Shown here: in pieces, positions 20,106-32,589 of the stretch
Layout of the letters: each line of letters begins with the position of its first letter
Position numbering within the stretch: the first letter of the stretch is position 1
Source: Talpa occidentalis
Taxonomy: Eukaryota; Chordata; Mammalia; Eulipotyphla; Talpidae
Assembly: GCF_014898055.3 (NCBI RefSeq)
Contig: NW_023604861.1
Location: 77,202,292 to 77,266,291, forward strand
Direction of reading: 5' to 3'
DNA: 64,000 nucleotides
Program-made: the position numbers and the translations under genes
Notes under the pieces: model-generated
Databases searched by the model: none
The model's input: the letters and a program-made list of their open reading frames with translations, nothing else
Told to the model about the DNA's origin: nothing

Positions 20106-22924
20106 GATTACGGGACCACTGCAAATCACAGGCAAATGCCATTGTTTGTTGCTTTCCTATAACCTGCAGGTGAAAGCATCTTACTGGTCATAAAACAAGA
20201 CAAAACAAAACAAACTTAACCTCGTTGGAGAAGATGGGGCGGCGGAGGCAGGACACATGTAGAATGTGGGAAAGGGTCAGGGAAAGCAATGTATGTTAGA
20301 ATTGTTTGGGATCTTTTTCCAAAATAGACATACCTGGGTCTTGCTTCCAAACTTATGGAATTGGTATATCCAGGTATATACCAATCCAGGTATATTCCAA
20401 ACTGATGGAAGTGGTATATACCAGGCGTGTATGGGTGAACAAACTTCCTAGGAGCTTCGCCTGCAATCCCTGACTAAAATCCACTGAATAACCTCCAACC
20501 ATACCTTAGCTTTTTCATTTGCAAAATACAAAAATAATATAATTCCTGCCTATCTGTCATGATTATGTGAGGATCAAGGAAGACAATATACACAGAAGCA
20601 TTTTATAATTGGTGATGCGCCACAGAGGTATCAATGCGATAATCAGCGGAAACTAATGCAGGGTAAAAATGGTGGTGTTGGGCAGAACAGTTCATCCAGA
20701 GAGACTCCAGTTACTCAGAACCAAGTAACTGGAGGAAAGCAAAAATAAATGCAGAATAAGGTCCATGTGCCAAACCTTGTGCATTAGCATGTATTTTATG
20801 AGTGTCTATTTCACTTTAGAGAATAATTTTAATTCATTTGGTTATTTTTCCCAAATAGTAGGTTGTAAATGGAATTTTAGATGGAGGGATTATATTAAAA
20901 GAAAGAAGCAGATAACTCTAGCAAAAAGGCAAAGAAAAAACACACACAGAGAGAAAAAGCTAACAACAAGAAAAGCTAACAACAAGAAAGGGGGTGATTT
21001 TTAAATATTGATAAAAAATTGAGTGAGGCTGGATCACTTGTCGTAGGGACAAAAGCACCATGTCCCTCACTACCCTGCCCTGAAAGACCCTGTACTTCAA
21101 CAGAATATCTTAGCAATCTAAATGACCCTGAATCATGAAGAAAAGGTTGTATTATGTTCAATGTTCTCTGTAGAAAAGATTAGTAATAATTCCCACAATA
21201 ATGATATGGGGGAAGATTTTTACTGAGTGAGATTTTGTTAAACAAATCTGGGTGCTTAAAGAGAAATTTAAAATATCTATAAAATGCATTTGTATGAGAT
21301 GCCTATATGCTATATAAATGATACGTTGTTGTATGAACTACGGCTATTGTAAATCTACGTGTAAGTTCTGCTGATGTGATGGAATTTCTCACACATCAGA
21401 AGAGCTCAATAAATCTGTGTTTGAGACTGAATTTGACATTATCACCTTCATGGATGAAGGATGGACTACATCTGCTGGCTGTGGAGCAAGCAGTAACAAT
21501 ACCACACCCTTAAAATTGTTACTTATACATTATAAAGCATATTGAAATCATCATCCTATTTGCTTCCCTCTCCATACTTGAGGAACTAAGGCTCAGAGAG
21601 AATTTTCTTAAGATGCCTAAACGACTAAAGCAGCAAAGTCCATTCTGGAACCCAGATCTGCTAATTCAGTTTTTGTAAATTGTGTTGTTTTAAATATTAT
21701 TTCACTTAACCATCTAATGAAGAAGATACCCTGTCAAAGCACATTTCTGAAAACAGATTCAGATGGGAACTATAAGTATGTTGATTAATCGATCTACCTA
21801 CATACCTACCTATCTATTTATAAAGCAGCATGAATCAGAAAAATTTAAATATTTTTTAAAAGTATATCTTATCTTTTTCATCTGCCCACACACTGGTTAA
21901 GTTTCTATAAACAGCGTTAGCTCAGAGTGAAATTTATGACTGAATCTTAAATACTTATATAAATCCACACAAAATGCTAAGATGGTCTAAGCTAGTAAAC
22001 AAAATCATTAGTTCTAAAAACAAAAATACGAAAATTTTACAAGTATTTGGTTGCTATATGAAATGATGCTGTTATTCCAATGGCATTTTACTTTTATTTG
22101 TATTTCTAGTGGACTATTATGTTTCTGTGCAATTTCAACCCACGTATGTTGATGACACATGCAAAGCCCAAAATGCCATGATTCATCCAGGCTGCCACAG
22201 TCATGCAGCTCAGCGATATGTCCACTGGCGGGGAAGCTGCACATTCATGCTCTTCTGCCCCATCACACACCGCATTTAACTTCAGCAGAGCATATTCATC
22301 TACGTCTATCAGACTCACCCTCCCACTTGAGAATGAGCCCATGCAGTGACACCAAAGAAAAGAAAGATTACATAAAGGCACTCTTAGTCAGAAACCATCT
22401 TTTTTATGTAAATAGTAGAAAAAACAAGCTTTCACTCTGAGTTAGGCCACCTTTACACCACTTGATTCTTTCCCCCAATTTGTAGGCAAAAAAAGACTCT
22501 ATCCTACAAATACTGGGGATCTGTACATTGACTGCTGCTCCTAACCACAGAAAGGCAAACAGGTGACAGTCATTGTCTTGCACCTCCCCTCCCATTATCG
22601 TAAGACAAGCTCCCTCCGGTTGGAGTAACTTCAAGGGGATTTAAAGAATTGGTGTCTCTCTCTACCTCTTCGTTTTTGTTTTTTTCATCCTTTCAAGAGT
22701 CAGGCATTAAAGATGAGAATATTCAAAACCAACTGCAATCCATGAAGAAAATAAGAATATGGGCATGCATGCCCAGGAAATGCTCAGAAAAGACCTGAGA
22801 ACACCTTATATTTTGCATCTCACACTAGTCCTTGAACAGAGCCTACTACAATAATTAAAAAAAAAAAAAAAAGGTAATCCCTAGGCAAGGGGGATAATCT
22901 GTGACTTCTAGTTATCACATTATT
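20106..22924. other. No gene seen; scattered MIR pieces
   Basis: MIR-like blocks lie at about 20,475-20,610 (+) and 21,545-21,665 (-). The rest is unassigned. The segment 22,150-22,380 keeps several CpGs and is open for 91 codons on the minus strand, but I recognise no family and the splice framing is incomplete. Confidence 0.4.
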
Positions 22925-25625
22925 AGATTCAAATGTCCAGTGTTCAACAACAACAAAAAAATCATAAGGTATACAAAGAAACTATGATACAGTCAGAGGA
23001 AAAATAAAGCAACAGAAAAATAAAGGAGAGGATTCCCTGGTGGTTTGGGGGTTAATGTCTCAGCGCTATCAAGTTATGGCCAGCCACTGCAGCATGAGTT
23101 CCATCCCTGGCCAGGGAGCTAACCCACATGGCACAGCAGACCTCTCCTGTCTTGCCCACTGCTCCCCTAAGCGGTATATCTCAGTAGATCTGCCTGTTCT
23201 GCTCCCCACTCTGTCTCTGGTGAATGCTGTCACCGGTGAATCTCTGGCCTACACCCCAGTTCTTATATGCATAAATGAAAACAAAGAAAAAGAAAAAAAA
23301 GAAACTGGGGACCAGAAGATAGTGGGCAAATATATTCAAAGTGCAAAAAGAAAGAAAAACCTGTCTTTCTTAAAAGCTAAGGCTAAGGATCCTTTATCTA
23401 GCAAAATTTTCCTTTAAAATCTAGGGGAAAAATAACACATTTGGAGAGAAACAAAGGCTGAGGGCGTTCATGACCACAAGGCATGCCCCACAAGAAACTT
23501 CCAAGGAACAACTATAAAGTAAAAAGAAAGAGCACTCAACCATAACTCAAAATCATATGGAGAAATAACGATCCCAACAGAAGTAAATACAATGACAATT
23601 ATAAAAGTTTATTACAAGGGTTTGTAACTACACTTTTTGTTTTGTACATAATTTAATAGACTAAAGCAAGAAAACAAAACAATTATTGGTGTAAAAGCCG
23701 GTATTACTGTAACTTTGGTTTATAATTCCCAAATCTTTTCTACACAATTTAAGAGAAGAAAGCACTTAAATTATTATTAGTGTATGTTTGGGGAATACAT
23801 TACATATAAAGATAAAATTTTGTGACACTAACAACAAGAAAGGTTTGGAATGGAGCTATAAGGAGCAGAGTTGCTGTTCTTGAAGTCATGATGGTATAAA
23901 CTTAAATTAGAGTATTATAACTTTAGGATGGTAACTGCAATTCCCATGGTAACCACACTGAAAATAGTTATGGAACATACACAGGAGGAAATTTTTACGA
24001 GAAGGAAATTTTTTTAAAAAATCAATTCAACAAAAGAAATCAGTATCTTAGGAAATGAGGGACAATAAAGTTAACAGGTAAATAGAAAATAAATAGCACA
24101 AAAAAAAAAGTAAGACCCTTCTCCTCAGCAATTACTTTAAATATAAATGGATTAAACTTTCCCAAAAAAGGTGACTATTGGCAGAGTGGATAAAAACACA
24201 TGATCTAACTAAATGCTGTCTATAAATGACTCATTTTAAGATCCAGAGACACAAGCAGGTAGAAAGCAAAAGGATGAAAAGAGATATTCCACACAAATTT
24301 AACCAAAAGAGAGTGGCAATACTAATACCAGACAAAATACACTTTAAATCAAAAAAAGGTCATGAGACAAAAAAGAACAGTATATATTAACAAGAGATTC
24401 AATACTGTAACCATACACATCATATGTAAAAATTATCTCAAAATGGGTAAAGGGCCTAAATGTAAGACTCAAAAGAATGAAACTCTTAGATGAAAACATA
24501 GAACAAAACCTTCATAACACTGAATGTACAATTTTTTGGGTATAACATCAAAGGCACAGGTAACAAAAGAAAAATACACAAATTGGACTTTGTGAAAATT
24601 TCAAAATTTTGTACATCAAAAGACTCTCATCAGAGTTAAAAGGCAACCCTCTACAAAAAGGGAGAATATGCAAATCATAGATCTGATAAGGGATTTATAT
24701 CCAGAATACCTGTAGAATTCCAAGACACAACCCAACAAAAAAACAAACAGCCCAATTCAAAAATGGGCAATGCACTGGAATAGATATTACTACAAAGATG
24801 ATAAATGAATAGTCAACACACACAAAAAGATGTTCAACCTCGTCAATCATGAGAGTAATGCAAATCAACACCCCAATGAAATACCACCACATACCCAGTA
24901 AGAAAACTACTATCAAAAACCAAACAGTCATAATAAGTATTGACAAAGATGTGGAGAAACTGGGAACCATGTGTACTGGTGGTTGGTAAAATGGTATAGC
25001 TGTTGTGGAAAATAGTATGGCAGATCATGAGAAAATTGAAAATAGAATTACCACCTGATACAGCAATTCCACTTCAGGGTGCAACACAACTGAAAGCAGG
25101 GTCTCAAAGAGATATTTGTACATTCACGTTCACAACAGCATTATTCACAATAGCTAAAACATGGATGCAACCTAAGTGTTTATTGACGAATAATAAGCAA
25201 AATGTGATATATACATACAATGGAATATTATTCAGCCTGAAAAAGGAAAGCAATTCATCAATATTATGAAACATAAATGAACACTGAAGACTTTATGTTA
25301 AGTTAAATAAGCCAATCACCAAAAGATAAATAATGAGTGATTCGATTTACATGAGGTACTCAGAGTAGTCAGAATCATAAAGACAGAAAGTATAATGGGG
25401 GTTGCCAGGAGGTGGTGGCAGGGAATAATAGGGAAGTATTGTTTAATGGGTATGGAGTTTTGATTTTAGAAGACAAAAAGAGTTCTGGTGTTGGATGATG
25501 ATTATGGTTGCACAATAATATGACTGTATTTAATACCATTTGAGCTGTACACTTAAAAAATGGCTTAGATATTAAATGCTAGCTATGTATATTTTACCAC
25601 CAGAAAAAATTAAAAAAAAAAAAAA
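22925..25625 (+). mobile_element. Long decayed L1M copy
   Basis: The text follows an old L1 from the ORF1/ORF2 junction region (TCCAGTGTTCAACAACAACA) through ORF2 (TGTCTATAAATGACTCATTT, and ACAAAGATGTGGAGAAACTG near 24,943) to a 3'UTR with GTTGCCAGGAGGTGGTGGCA and a poly(A) tail near 25,610. There is an internal deletion near 24,420 and many stop codons. The SINE at 23,025-23,300 sits inside it. Confidence 0.8.
23025..23300 (+). mobile_element. tRNA-headed SINE, diverged
   Basis: Type B copy inserted in the old L1. The head GATTCCCTGGTGGTTTGGGG is mutated and the tail is reduced to CATAAATGAAAACAAAG. One of the older copies here. Confidence 0.8.
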
Positions 25626-27401
25626 AAGAACCAGAAGGAGGGAACAGGAGGAAGAGATAGTATAGATAAAGAATCTGCCATAAGAGCTAAGAGACTGCAT
25701 TTTAAATGTATGATTTCCTTGTGGGGCAAAAAATTAATTCAAAAGTCAAATGACTGTAGTAATAATTGCACTGGCTTTGTATTGGTTAGTAATTAATAGT
25801 AATAACCACAATTGGCATTTTGGACTCAATCATATAGCATTCTTCTCTGAGGAGTTCCATATGCTTTCCATACACGTTAACTTTTCTCACAAGGTTAAAT
25901 GAGAAACTATCCAGAGAATAACTGTGTTAAGATAAAGGAAAGAAATGTAGAATGCAGAATTAGAGAATGAAACCTGTGTTCAGTACTATGCTAAATGAGT
26001 TACAAGCACTGTCTATCTCCTCCCAGACACTGTAAGGGATTCAGAAGATAGGAAGCTTTCAAAGACTGTCCAGAAAAAATGTAATCTAAATCTAGTTAGG
26101 TTCACTAAAACTCTGTATGCAGAACCAGACTAGACTCTATTAACACAATACTCAGCTCTTATTAAAGAGGTTAGCAGTTGCAGATCTTGTGGATAGTATG
26201 TACAGTGCAATACAGAACAACAGTCTCCATATTTAGATGAATGTTAACTAAGCAGTTAGTACTAGACTGAAAGAAGAAGAGAGGATGGAAGGAAAAGATG
26301 GGCTGAGAGGTGAAGCCTTGGATACTATGAAACAAGCCCCAAAGAGTTGGATGAACTAGAACCATGTCACCAAAGATAGTATTCTTTTTATTTCAGATAT
26401 GAGTTTACAGATGGGTAGCTTTGTTCAAGGAAATGAAACTTTCTGAGAACACTGGATATAAACACATTGAATCCCACAATAAAGTCGAACTCATTAGGGT
26501 ACCCTAGAGCCATTAATTAACTCTACAACTTACTCCTGAACATAGTTTCTCACCTAACTAGAGCTTATTTCTAAAACCTTTTCCATTCTGTAGACTGAAA
26601 ATAGGAATATTATCACATCATTACTGAACAACATACTAGCACACAGTGGGAGCTATCCTCTGAGCACATATATGACATTCATTGTTAAGAGAGCTAAGGA
26701 CATACTCACATGAGGGGAACAAATGCTCTGCAGTGTCTCAGAGCTGGTTTAAGTGACGTTGTTAGCTTCTAAAGACCAAATAAGAAAAGCAGAGACTTGG
26801 TTAGATAGAGTTTCAAATATGTATGTGTCTGATCAATTCTTTACTTTGTGTTAATTTTAATTTAAAAAAAATTACCCGACATGAAGTATTTCTGTCCCTG
26901 ATGGATTAGGTCATAACACTCTTTTCCCCTAAATAAAAGTTCCTCTTTTCAAGTACAGACAACATGTGAGTTGAAATCACATAGGGGGAATCCTTTCACA
27001 ATTACTTATGACCCGATAAACGGTTACAGCAAAAGTTCTTTATAGGTATTTTTTTTTTCTTCATTTGCAGTTATGTGGTTGGGTTCATAGTCACTGCTAG
27101 CTATACAGGACATAAGGGCTAAAAAGCAAATAAACATACTATTTTGAGGGTTTGGTTTGTCTTTGAAGGAGAATGGGTGTGGTCCTGTGGGGAAGGTGAG
27201 CTTAAAGCTGGAAGAGATCTAGGAAGCTCACTGAAGACTTACATCTTAAGAAAGAGAGAGAACAAACCAATCCTGGGTCCATTTACTGAGGAAAATTTGC
27301 CTGGTTGCAATAATTAATACATCTCTTTTACTGTGGGTGTGAATGTTGATAGGATTTTTCTCTGTGTATTACCAAAATGGGCTTACAACACTTAGTGTTT
27401 T
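25626..27401. other. No gene seen; unassigned AT-rich DNA
   Basis: No exon, RNA gene or clear repeat recognised. Confidence 0.4.
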
Positions 27402-27416
27402 AAAATTAATAAAAGT

Positions 27417-27729
27417 GGGCCTCCCCGGTGGCGCAGCGGTTGAGCGCTGGGTTGCGAGGCTGCCAGCAGCCTCTGCAGCGCCGGTTCAATCCCCGGCTGC
27501 TCCCCGGTCACTGGAGGAGGGTCCCACATGGCGCGCAGACCTCTCCTGCCGCCCGCTGCTCCCCTCAGCAGTGTGCTTCGGTCCTTCTGCCTGCTCTGCT
27601 CCCCGCTCTGGCTCTGGTGAATCCTCTCACCCTCCCGCGCTTCTGACTGTACCCAGTGCATGTATAAACAAAACAAACAAACAAAAAACAAACAAATAAA
27701 ACATGCCTCTAAAAAAAAAAAATAATAAT
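27417..27729 (+). mobile_element. tRNA-headed SINE, young, private-tail subfamily
   Basis: Near-consensus type A copy with an exact 15-bp target duplication AAAATTAATAAAAGT (27,402-27,416 and 27,730-27,744). In place of the usual tail it has an AAAC-rich run followed by ACATGCCTCTA and poly(A). The same tail occurs in the copy at 42,239-42,588. Confidence 0.93.
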
Positions 27730-27744
27730 AAAATTAATAAAAGT

Positions 27745-28570
27745 TTTTAAAGTAAAAGTTTTTTCCCCAATGGACAAAGTCTTGGGCACTCTAATGGCTT
27801 CACAGGAATTGGATTTTAAAGCCTGGAAACTGATTGGGTGACATTTAATCTCTGAGATTAAAATCACTTACTGAATATTGTATTGTTCCACTGTTCTCAC
27901 TGTCATTTTGGCATTTGGGGCCTCGCTCTGCTGCTTCTCTGGCGTACTCACCAGCTAATGAAACAGAGCCTCGGAGCAGCTGCCTGAATCTATGTCAAAC
28001 TGCATCTGGCACCCATCTATCTTCCAGCCATCTAAATTCACCTCTGAAATCATACAAAGCAGCGTGGAGCTTCCAGCAGCCACACCAACACACCAGTCTT
28101 TGTTTCATCAAGACTGTAAAGCAATTTTAGACCTTTTTTTTTTTTTTTGCCATATATTTCAGAGTGGCAGCTTTTGAAAGACATGGGAGAAGGTTTAATT
28201 TTTTTATACTGAGAATATCGAGTCTTAAAAATATCTTGTTAAAATTTGGTAGCCCATCATTAGCACAGTTTTGGCTGAAATAGTACATTTAGGGGCTTGC
28301 CAGTAGAGACACACTGGTGCCGACAGATCCCAGACAAGGAGGCGACTCTGCTTAAAATTCTTGAGTTGTCACGGTTATTAAATATGCTGTGCCACAAAAC
28401 CTTCCAGTATTCAAGGTTTTCTCATTATCAGCTTTGCTAAATTGTCAAAAACGCTGGATTTAGGAGGAAACTTATTTACATGTGCATGCAAACAACATTA
28501 TTTTTGAGAACCATTATGAAAACGGTTTTCCTAATTGAGAGGATACAAAACTATATGACTTTATTTTATT
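27745..28570. other. Non-repeat DNA with a possible minus-strand exon
   Basis: No repeat family recognised. The part 27,900-28,110 keeps several CpGs. On the minus strand, 28,043-27,952 is framed by acceptor TATGATTTCAG and a strong donor CTG|GTGAGT. The only long frame hits TAG near its end, so it would be an untranslated or terminal exon. Confidence 0.35.
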
Positions 28571-28845
28571 ATTTTTTTTAAGATTTATTTATTTATTGAT
28601 TGATTGATACATACATACATACAAGCACTGGGTACAGTCAGAAGCGCGGGAGGGTGAGAGAATTCACCAGAGCCAGAGTGGGGAGCAGAGCAGGCAGAAG
28701 GACCGAAGTACACTGCTGAGGGGAGCAGCGGGCGGCAGTAGAGGTCTGCACGCCATGTGGGACCCTCCTCTGGTGGCCGGGGAGCAGCCGGGGATCCGGG
28801 CAGCTTCGCAACCCAGCGCTCAACCGCTGCGCCACTGGGGAGGCC
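28571..28845 (-). mobile_element. SINE with deleted B-box region
   Basis: Type A copy. About 20 bases around the B box (the usual GATCGAACCGGCGCC block) are missing, leaving CCGGGGATCCGGGCAGC. The pol III internal promoter should be crippled. Confidence 0.85.
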
Positions 28846-28849
28846 CATA

Positions 28850-29138
28850 TTTTTTTTTAAAGATTTATTTATTTATTCAAGCACTGGGGTACAGGCCAGA
28901 GGTGCGGAAGGGTGAGAGAACTCACCAGAGACAGAGCAGGGAGCAGAACAGGCAGAAGGACTAAGTACACTGCTGAGGGGAGCAATGGGTGCGGCAGGAG
29001 AGGTCTGTCTGGGTGGGAATCTCCCACCCAGGAATATGTGGGAATCTCCCTGGCTGGTTGGGAATTGAACCGGCGCTGCAGAGGCTGCAGACAGCTTCAC
29101 AGCGCTGCACTCAACCAGCTGCGCCACCAGGGAGGCCC
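28850..29138 (-). mobile_element. tRNA-headed SINE, type B, beside another copy
   Basis: Same orientation and abutting the type A copy. The outer flanks (ACTATATGACTTTA near 28,550 and GCTATATGATTTTA near 29,142) resemble each other, so the left copy probably landed in the tail of this older one. Contains a short local duplication of the GGAATCTCCC motif near 29,016-29,048. Confidence 0.85.
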
Positions 29139-29479
29139 CAAAGCTATATGATTTTAAAGATGAACTCTTTCCAAAAATTGTTATTAGTTGGATCACTCCT
29201 TAACGATTGACTTTTCTCCTGTCTTTCTGATGATAATGACCTTTAAGAAGGGGTTACTATTTTCTTTAATATCAATGGCCAAGGCTTATACCATGAAGAA
29301 AGGACTGGGACAAACTCGTACCGAAGGGTCTACGAGGAAAGTCAAGTCACAAATGATGCTTAAAGCAAATTTTGTACTTAGATCAGAAATAAGTGAGAAA
29401 TAGCTTTTCTTTTGCTTTTTTAAAATTTCACTCATATATATAATAGCTTTTCCTTTAGGTAGTATTATACCCACACCCT

Positions 29480-30075
29480 ATGCTTTCTTCGCATTGTGGT
29501 ATTTACATTTATTATTCTAACCTTTTTTAAAAGTGCACAAGTCAGAGGCATTTAAGTACATTTATATTGTTGTATAGCCATCACCATCCATTTTCAGAAC
29601 TTTGATGAAAAAGTTCCCAACAGAACTCAGTCGAATTAAACAATAACTCTCCCTTCCTTCCTGTCCCCAGCCTCTAGTAACCTCTACTCTACATTCTGCC
29701 TTTGTGAATTTGACTGTTTTAGGTACCTTATATAAGTAGAACCATATAATATTTGTTCTTTTGTGTCTGACTTATTTCGCTAAAAGTGCTTTCGAGGTTC
29801 ACCTATGTTGTAGCGTTTATTAGAATTTCTCTTCTTTTTAAGGATGAATACTATCCTTTGTACATATATAGCACATTTTGCTTGTCCATTCGTCTGTGAT
29901 GGGCATTTGGATTGCTTCTCCCTTTGGTGACTACAAATAATACTGCTGTGAACACATAGAAGCATCTGTCTGAGTTCCTGCTTTCAATTCTTTTGGGTAT
30001 ATAGCTAGAAGTGGGATTGCTGGATCATATGGTAACTCTCTAACTTTTTGAGGAACCAAAAAGTTGGTTTTTCAA
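29480..30075 (-). mobile_element. Old L1 3' end
   Basis: GTATAGCCATCACCATCCAT, TGGATTGCTTCTCCC and TGGGATTGCTGGATCATATG are the reverse complement of L1 3'UTR and ORF2 end sequence. The stretch is well decayed. Confidence 0.75.
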
Positions 30076-30199
30076 AAGAAATCTCTGAAACTTAATTTTG
30101 TCCTTGCAATGAGTCAGAGATTTAATGACTCAAAGCCCTCCTCTCTGAGGTGTGGAGGTTACCTGTTGTTGCCTCCACATTGCCATATATAGTGGTCAG

Positions 30200-31485
30200 T
30201 TCTCAGTCCTTACCTTACTTGACTACACAGTTGATCAGCTAGCCACTCCCTCTCCTCCAGGAAAGACTTTTTTCACCTGGCATGCAGGATGCCCCCCTCT
30301 TGGTTTTCACCCTCTCTAAAGGACACACTTTTTGAGCCTCTCTTAGCTAGTTTCTCTCCCTCATCTTTTCAGGCCCCAGAGCTCAGTCTTCAGACTTCTC
30401 ACTATACTACTTCTTTGCAGATCACATCTAGTTTCTTAGCTTTAAAAATCACCTAAATGTTGACAACTTGCAAATTTATATCTCCAACATGTATTTCCAT
30501 CCTCTGAATTACAAAGTGGAATATCCATCCAACTGCCTATTGCACAGCTCTGTTTACATGCCTCACATTCAACATACAGTGCTCGATTTCCCTCCAAAGC
30601 TTTCTGTTGGGCAGTTTTTTCTCACCTCATTTGTCCAAGTTCTCGGCTCTGAAGACTCTTGAGTTATCATTGATTCCTTGTACTTCCATACCCCACATCT
30701 GATCTGGCAGCAAATTCTATTGACACTGTCTTCAAAATCTAAATACAAATGAATAATTTCTCATGACTGCTGCTACTGCCCCACTCCTAGTCACCACCAC
30801 TTCTTGTCTGGAATACCAAATAGTGTCTGAAGTACTCTTTGTTGCTTCTATGCTATTCCTCTACTATCTGTTCTCAACACAGCAGACAGGATGATCCTTT
30901 TTAAAATGTTAGGTCAGGGCCTCCCCAGTAGCGCAGTGGTTGAGCGCTGGGCTGTGAAACTGCCCGCAGCCTCTGCAGCACTGGTTAGATCCCCAGCCGC
31001 TGGCCAGGGTCCCACATGGCACAACAGAACTCTCCTGCTGCACCTGCTGCTCCCCTCGGCAGTCTATTTCCTCAGTCTGTCTGTTCTGCTCCCCGCTCTG
31101 GCTCTGGTGAATTCTCTCACCCTCCCGCGCTTCTGACTGTACCCAGTGCTTGTATAAATAAATAAATAAATCTTTAAAAAAAAAATGTTAGGTCAGGTCA
31201 CGTCATGCCTCCACTCAAAATCCTCAATGCCTTCCCATTTCACTCAAAGTAGGAGCCAAAGACTTTACAACACCTTAAAAGTCTTTACTTGTTCTACATT
31301 CATTGTCTCTCTGCCTTCATCACCAAACTACCCTCCTGCACTCAAATTCTTGACCCACCAGCACTAGCTAGTCCTTGAACACGCTTGACAGGCTTTTACC
31401 TCACAGCCTTGACGCTAGCTCTTCTTTCTGCCCGCATACAAACACCTATGCAGTTTTTAATTTACTGCATTCAGGTCTTTGCTTT
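30200..31485 (+). repeat. Long L2-like fragment
   Basis: AACACAGCAGACAGGATGAT, CAGGTCACGTCATGCCTCCA and CCTTCCCATTTCACTCAAAG run in the order of an old LINE ORF end. A SINE interrupts it at 30,917-31,181. Frames are broken. Confidence 0.6.
30917..31181 (+). mobile_element. tRNA-headed SINE, full length
   Basis: Type A copy with a 16-bp duplication AAAATGTTAGGTCAGG (30,903-30,918 and 31,182-31,197), overlapping the first two G of the SINE. Confidence 0.92.
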
Positions 31486-31504
31486 AAATTCTCTCTCTCT
31501 CTCT

Positions 31505-31774
31505 TTTTTTTTTAAAGATTTATTTATTTATACATGCAAGAACTGGGGTACAGGCCAGAGTTGTGGAGGGTGAGAGGATTCACCAGAGACAGAGTGGGGA
31601 ACAGAACAGGCAGTTTGACTGAAATACAACTGCTGAGTGGACCAGCGGGCAAGTCAGGAGAGGTCTGCTGCACCATGTGGGTAGCTCCCTGGCCAAGGAT
31701 CAAACTCGTGCTGCAGTGGATGCAGATAGCTCCACAAGTTACATCTTAACCCTTTGTGCCACCAGGGAAGGCCC
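31505..31774 (-). mobile_element. tRNA-headed SINE, type B
   Basis: Duplication AAATTCTCT at 31,486-31,494 and 31,775-31,783. It faces the SINE at 31,801 head to head across 26 bases. Confidence 0.88.
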
Positions 31775-31800
31775 AAATTCTCTTTAAGAATACAAATCAC

Positions 31801-32038
31801 GGGCCTCCCCAGGGGCGCACTGGGTTGAACGCAGCACTGTGAAGCTGTCCACAGCCTCTGCAGTGCGGGTTCAATACCTGGCTGGACAGGGAGATACCCA
31901 CCTCTTCTGTCTTGCCCGCTCCTCAGCAGTGTATTTCAGTCAATCTGCCTGTTCTGCCCCTTGCTCTGTCTCTGGTAAATCCTCTCACCCTTCTACACCT
32001 CTGGTCTGTACCCCAGTTCTTGTATTCCCTTAAAAAAA
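31801..32038 (+). mobile_element. tRNA-headed SINE, short tail
   Basis: Head GGGCCTCCCCAGGGGCGCAC, tail TTGTATTCCCTTAAAAAAA with no AAAT repeats. Target duplication GAATACAAAT at 31,788-31,797 and 32,041-32,050. Confidence 0.87.
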
Positions 32039-32059
32039 GGGAATACAAATTGCAATCCA

Positions 32060-32585
32060 TTCATCCCTGCAGTGTTTTCCATATCCTCAAGCCCTAAACA
32101 CTGCTTTAACTTTTTATCCATAGGACTTACCCCTTCCTTGCTTATTGTATAATGTATGTGTTAAGTTATTGTCTTCTGCTGCAGTTAAACTGTAAGCTCC
32201 ATGAAAGCAAACATTCCCTCTCCTGATTTTATTCACTGTTGTCTTTCCAGCACTTAGAAGAATGCTTACCATAAAGTAGCTGTTTAATAGACAGTTATTT
32301 AATGAATGGGTCAGCAGAGAGCTACCCTTCATTTCAGTCAGTTTTGGGTGTGAATATGCACTGTCAGGCTGGGGTGTTAACATGCTTATATTCAAGTGTT
32401 CAACATCAGGGATACAGCTCAGGGGACAAGCATTTAACTGCAAATGCTCAGCGTCTCTTGTTTAAGCCAACCCACAAATATTTATTAAAGCCTCTTCTGC
32501 GAGTCAGGCACTGTACTAGCTGCTGGTGAAATACAGAGATCCCCTCCTTCATGGAATTCATGGTCCAATGGGGTTCTAAGGAGTC
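32060..32585. repeat. L2 ends in both orientations
   Basis: 32,180-32,310 reads like an L2 3' end on the plus strand (TAAGCTCCATGAAAGCAAAC, CACTTAGAAGAATGCTTACC). 32,465-32,580 reads like one on the minus strand (AAATATTTATTAAAGCCTCT, GAGTCAGGCACTGTACTAGC). Confidence 0.6.
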
Positions 32586-32589
32586 CATC

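Noticed and set aside
27392..27699. SINE-derived ORFs of 72-118 codons on both strands (also at 4.3, 28.6, 42.4 and 42.5 kb)
   Set aside because: They repeat the same peptides wherever a type A SINE lies, so they are repeat shadows.
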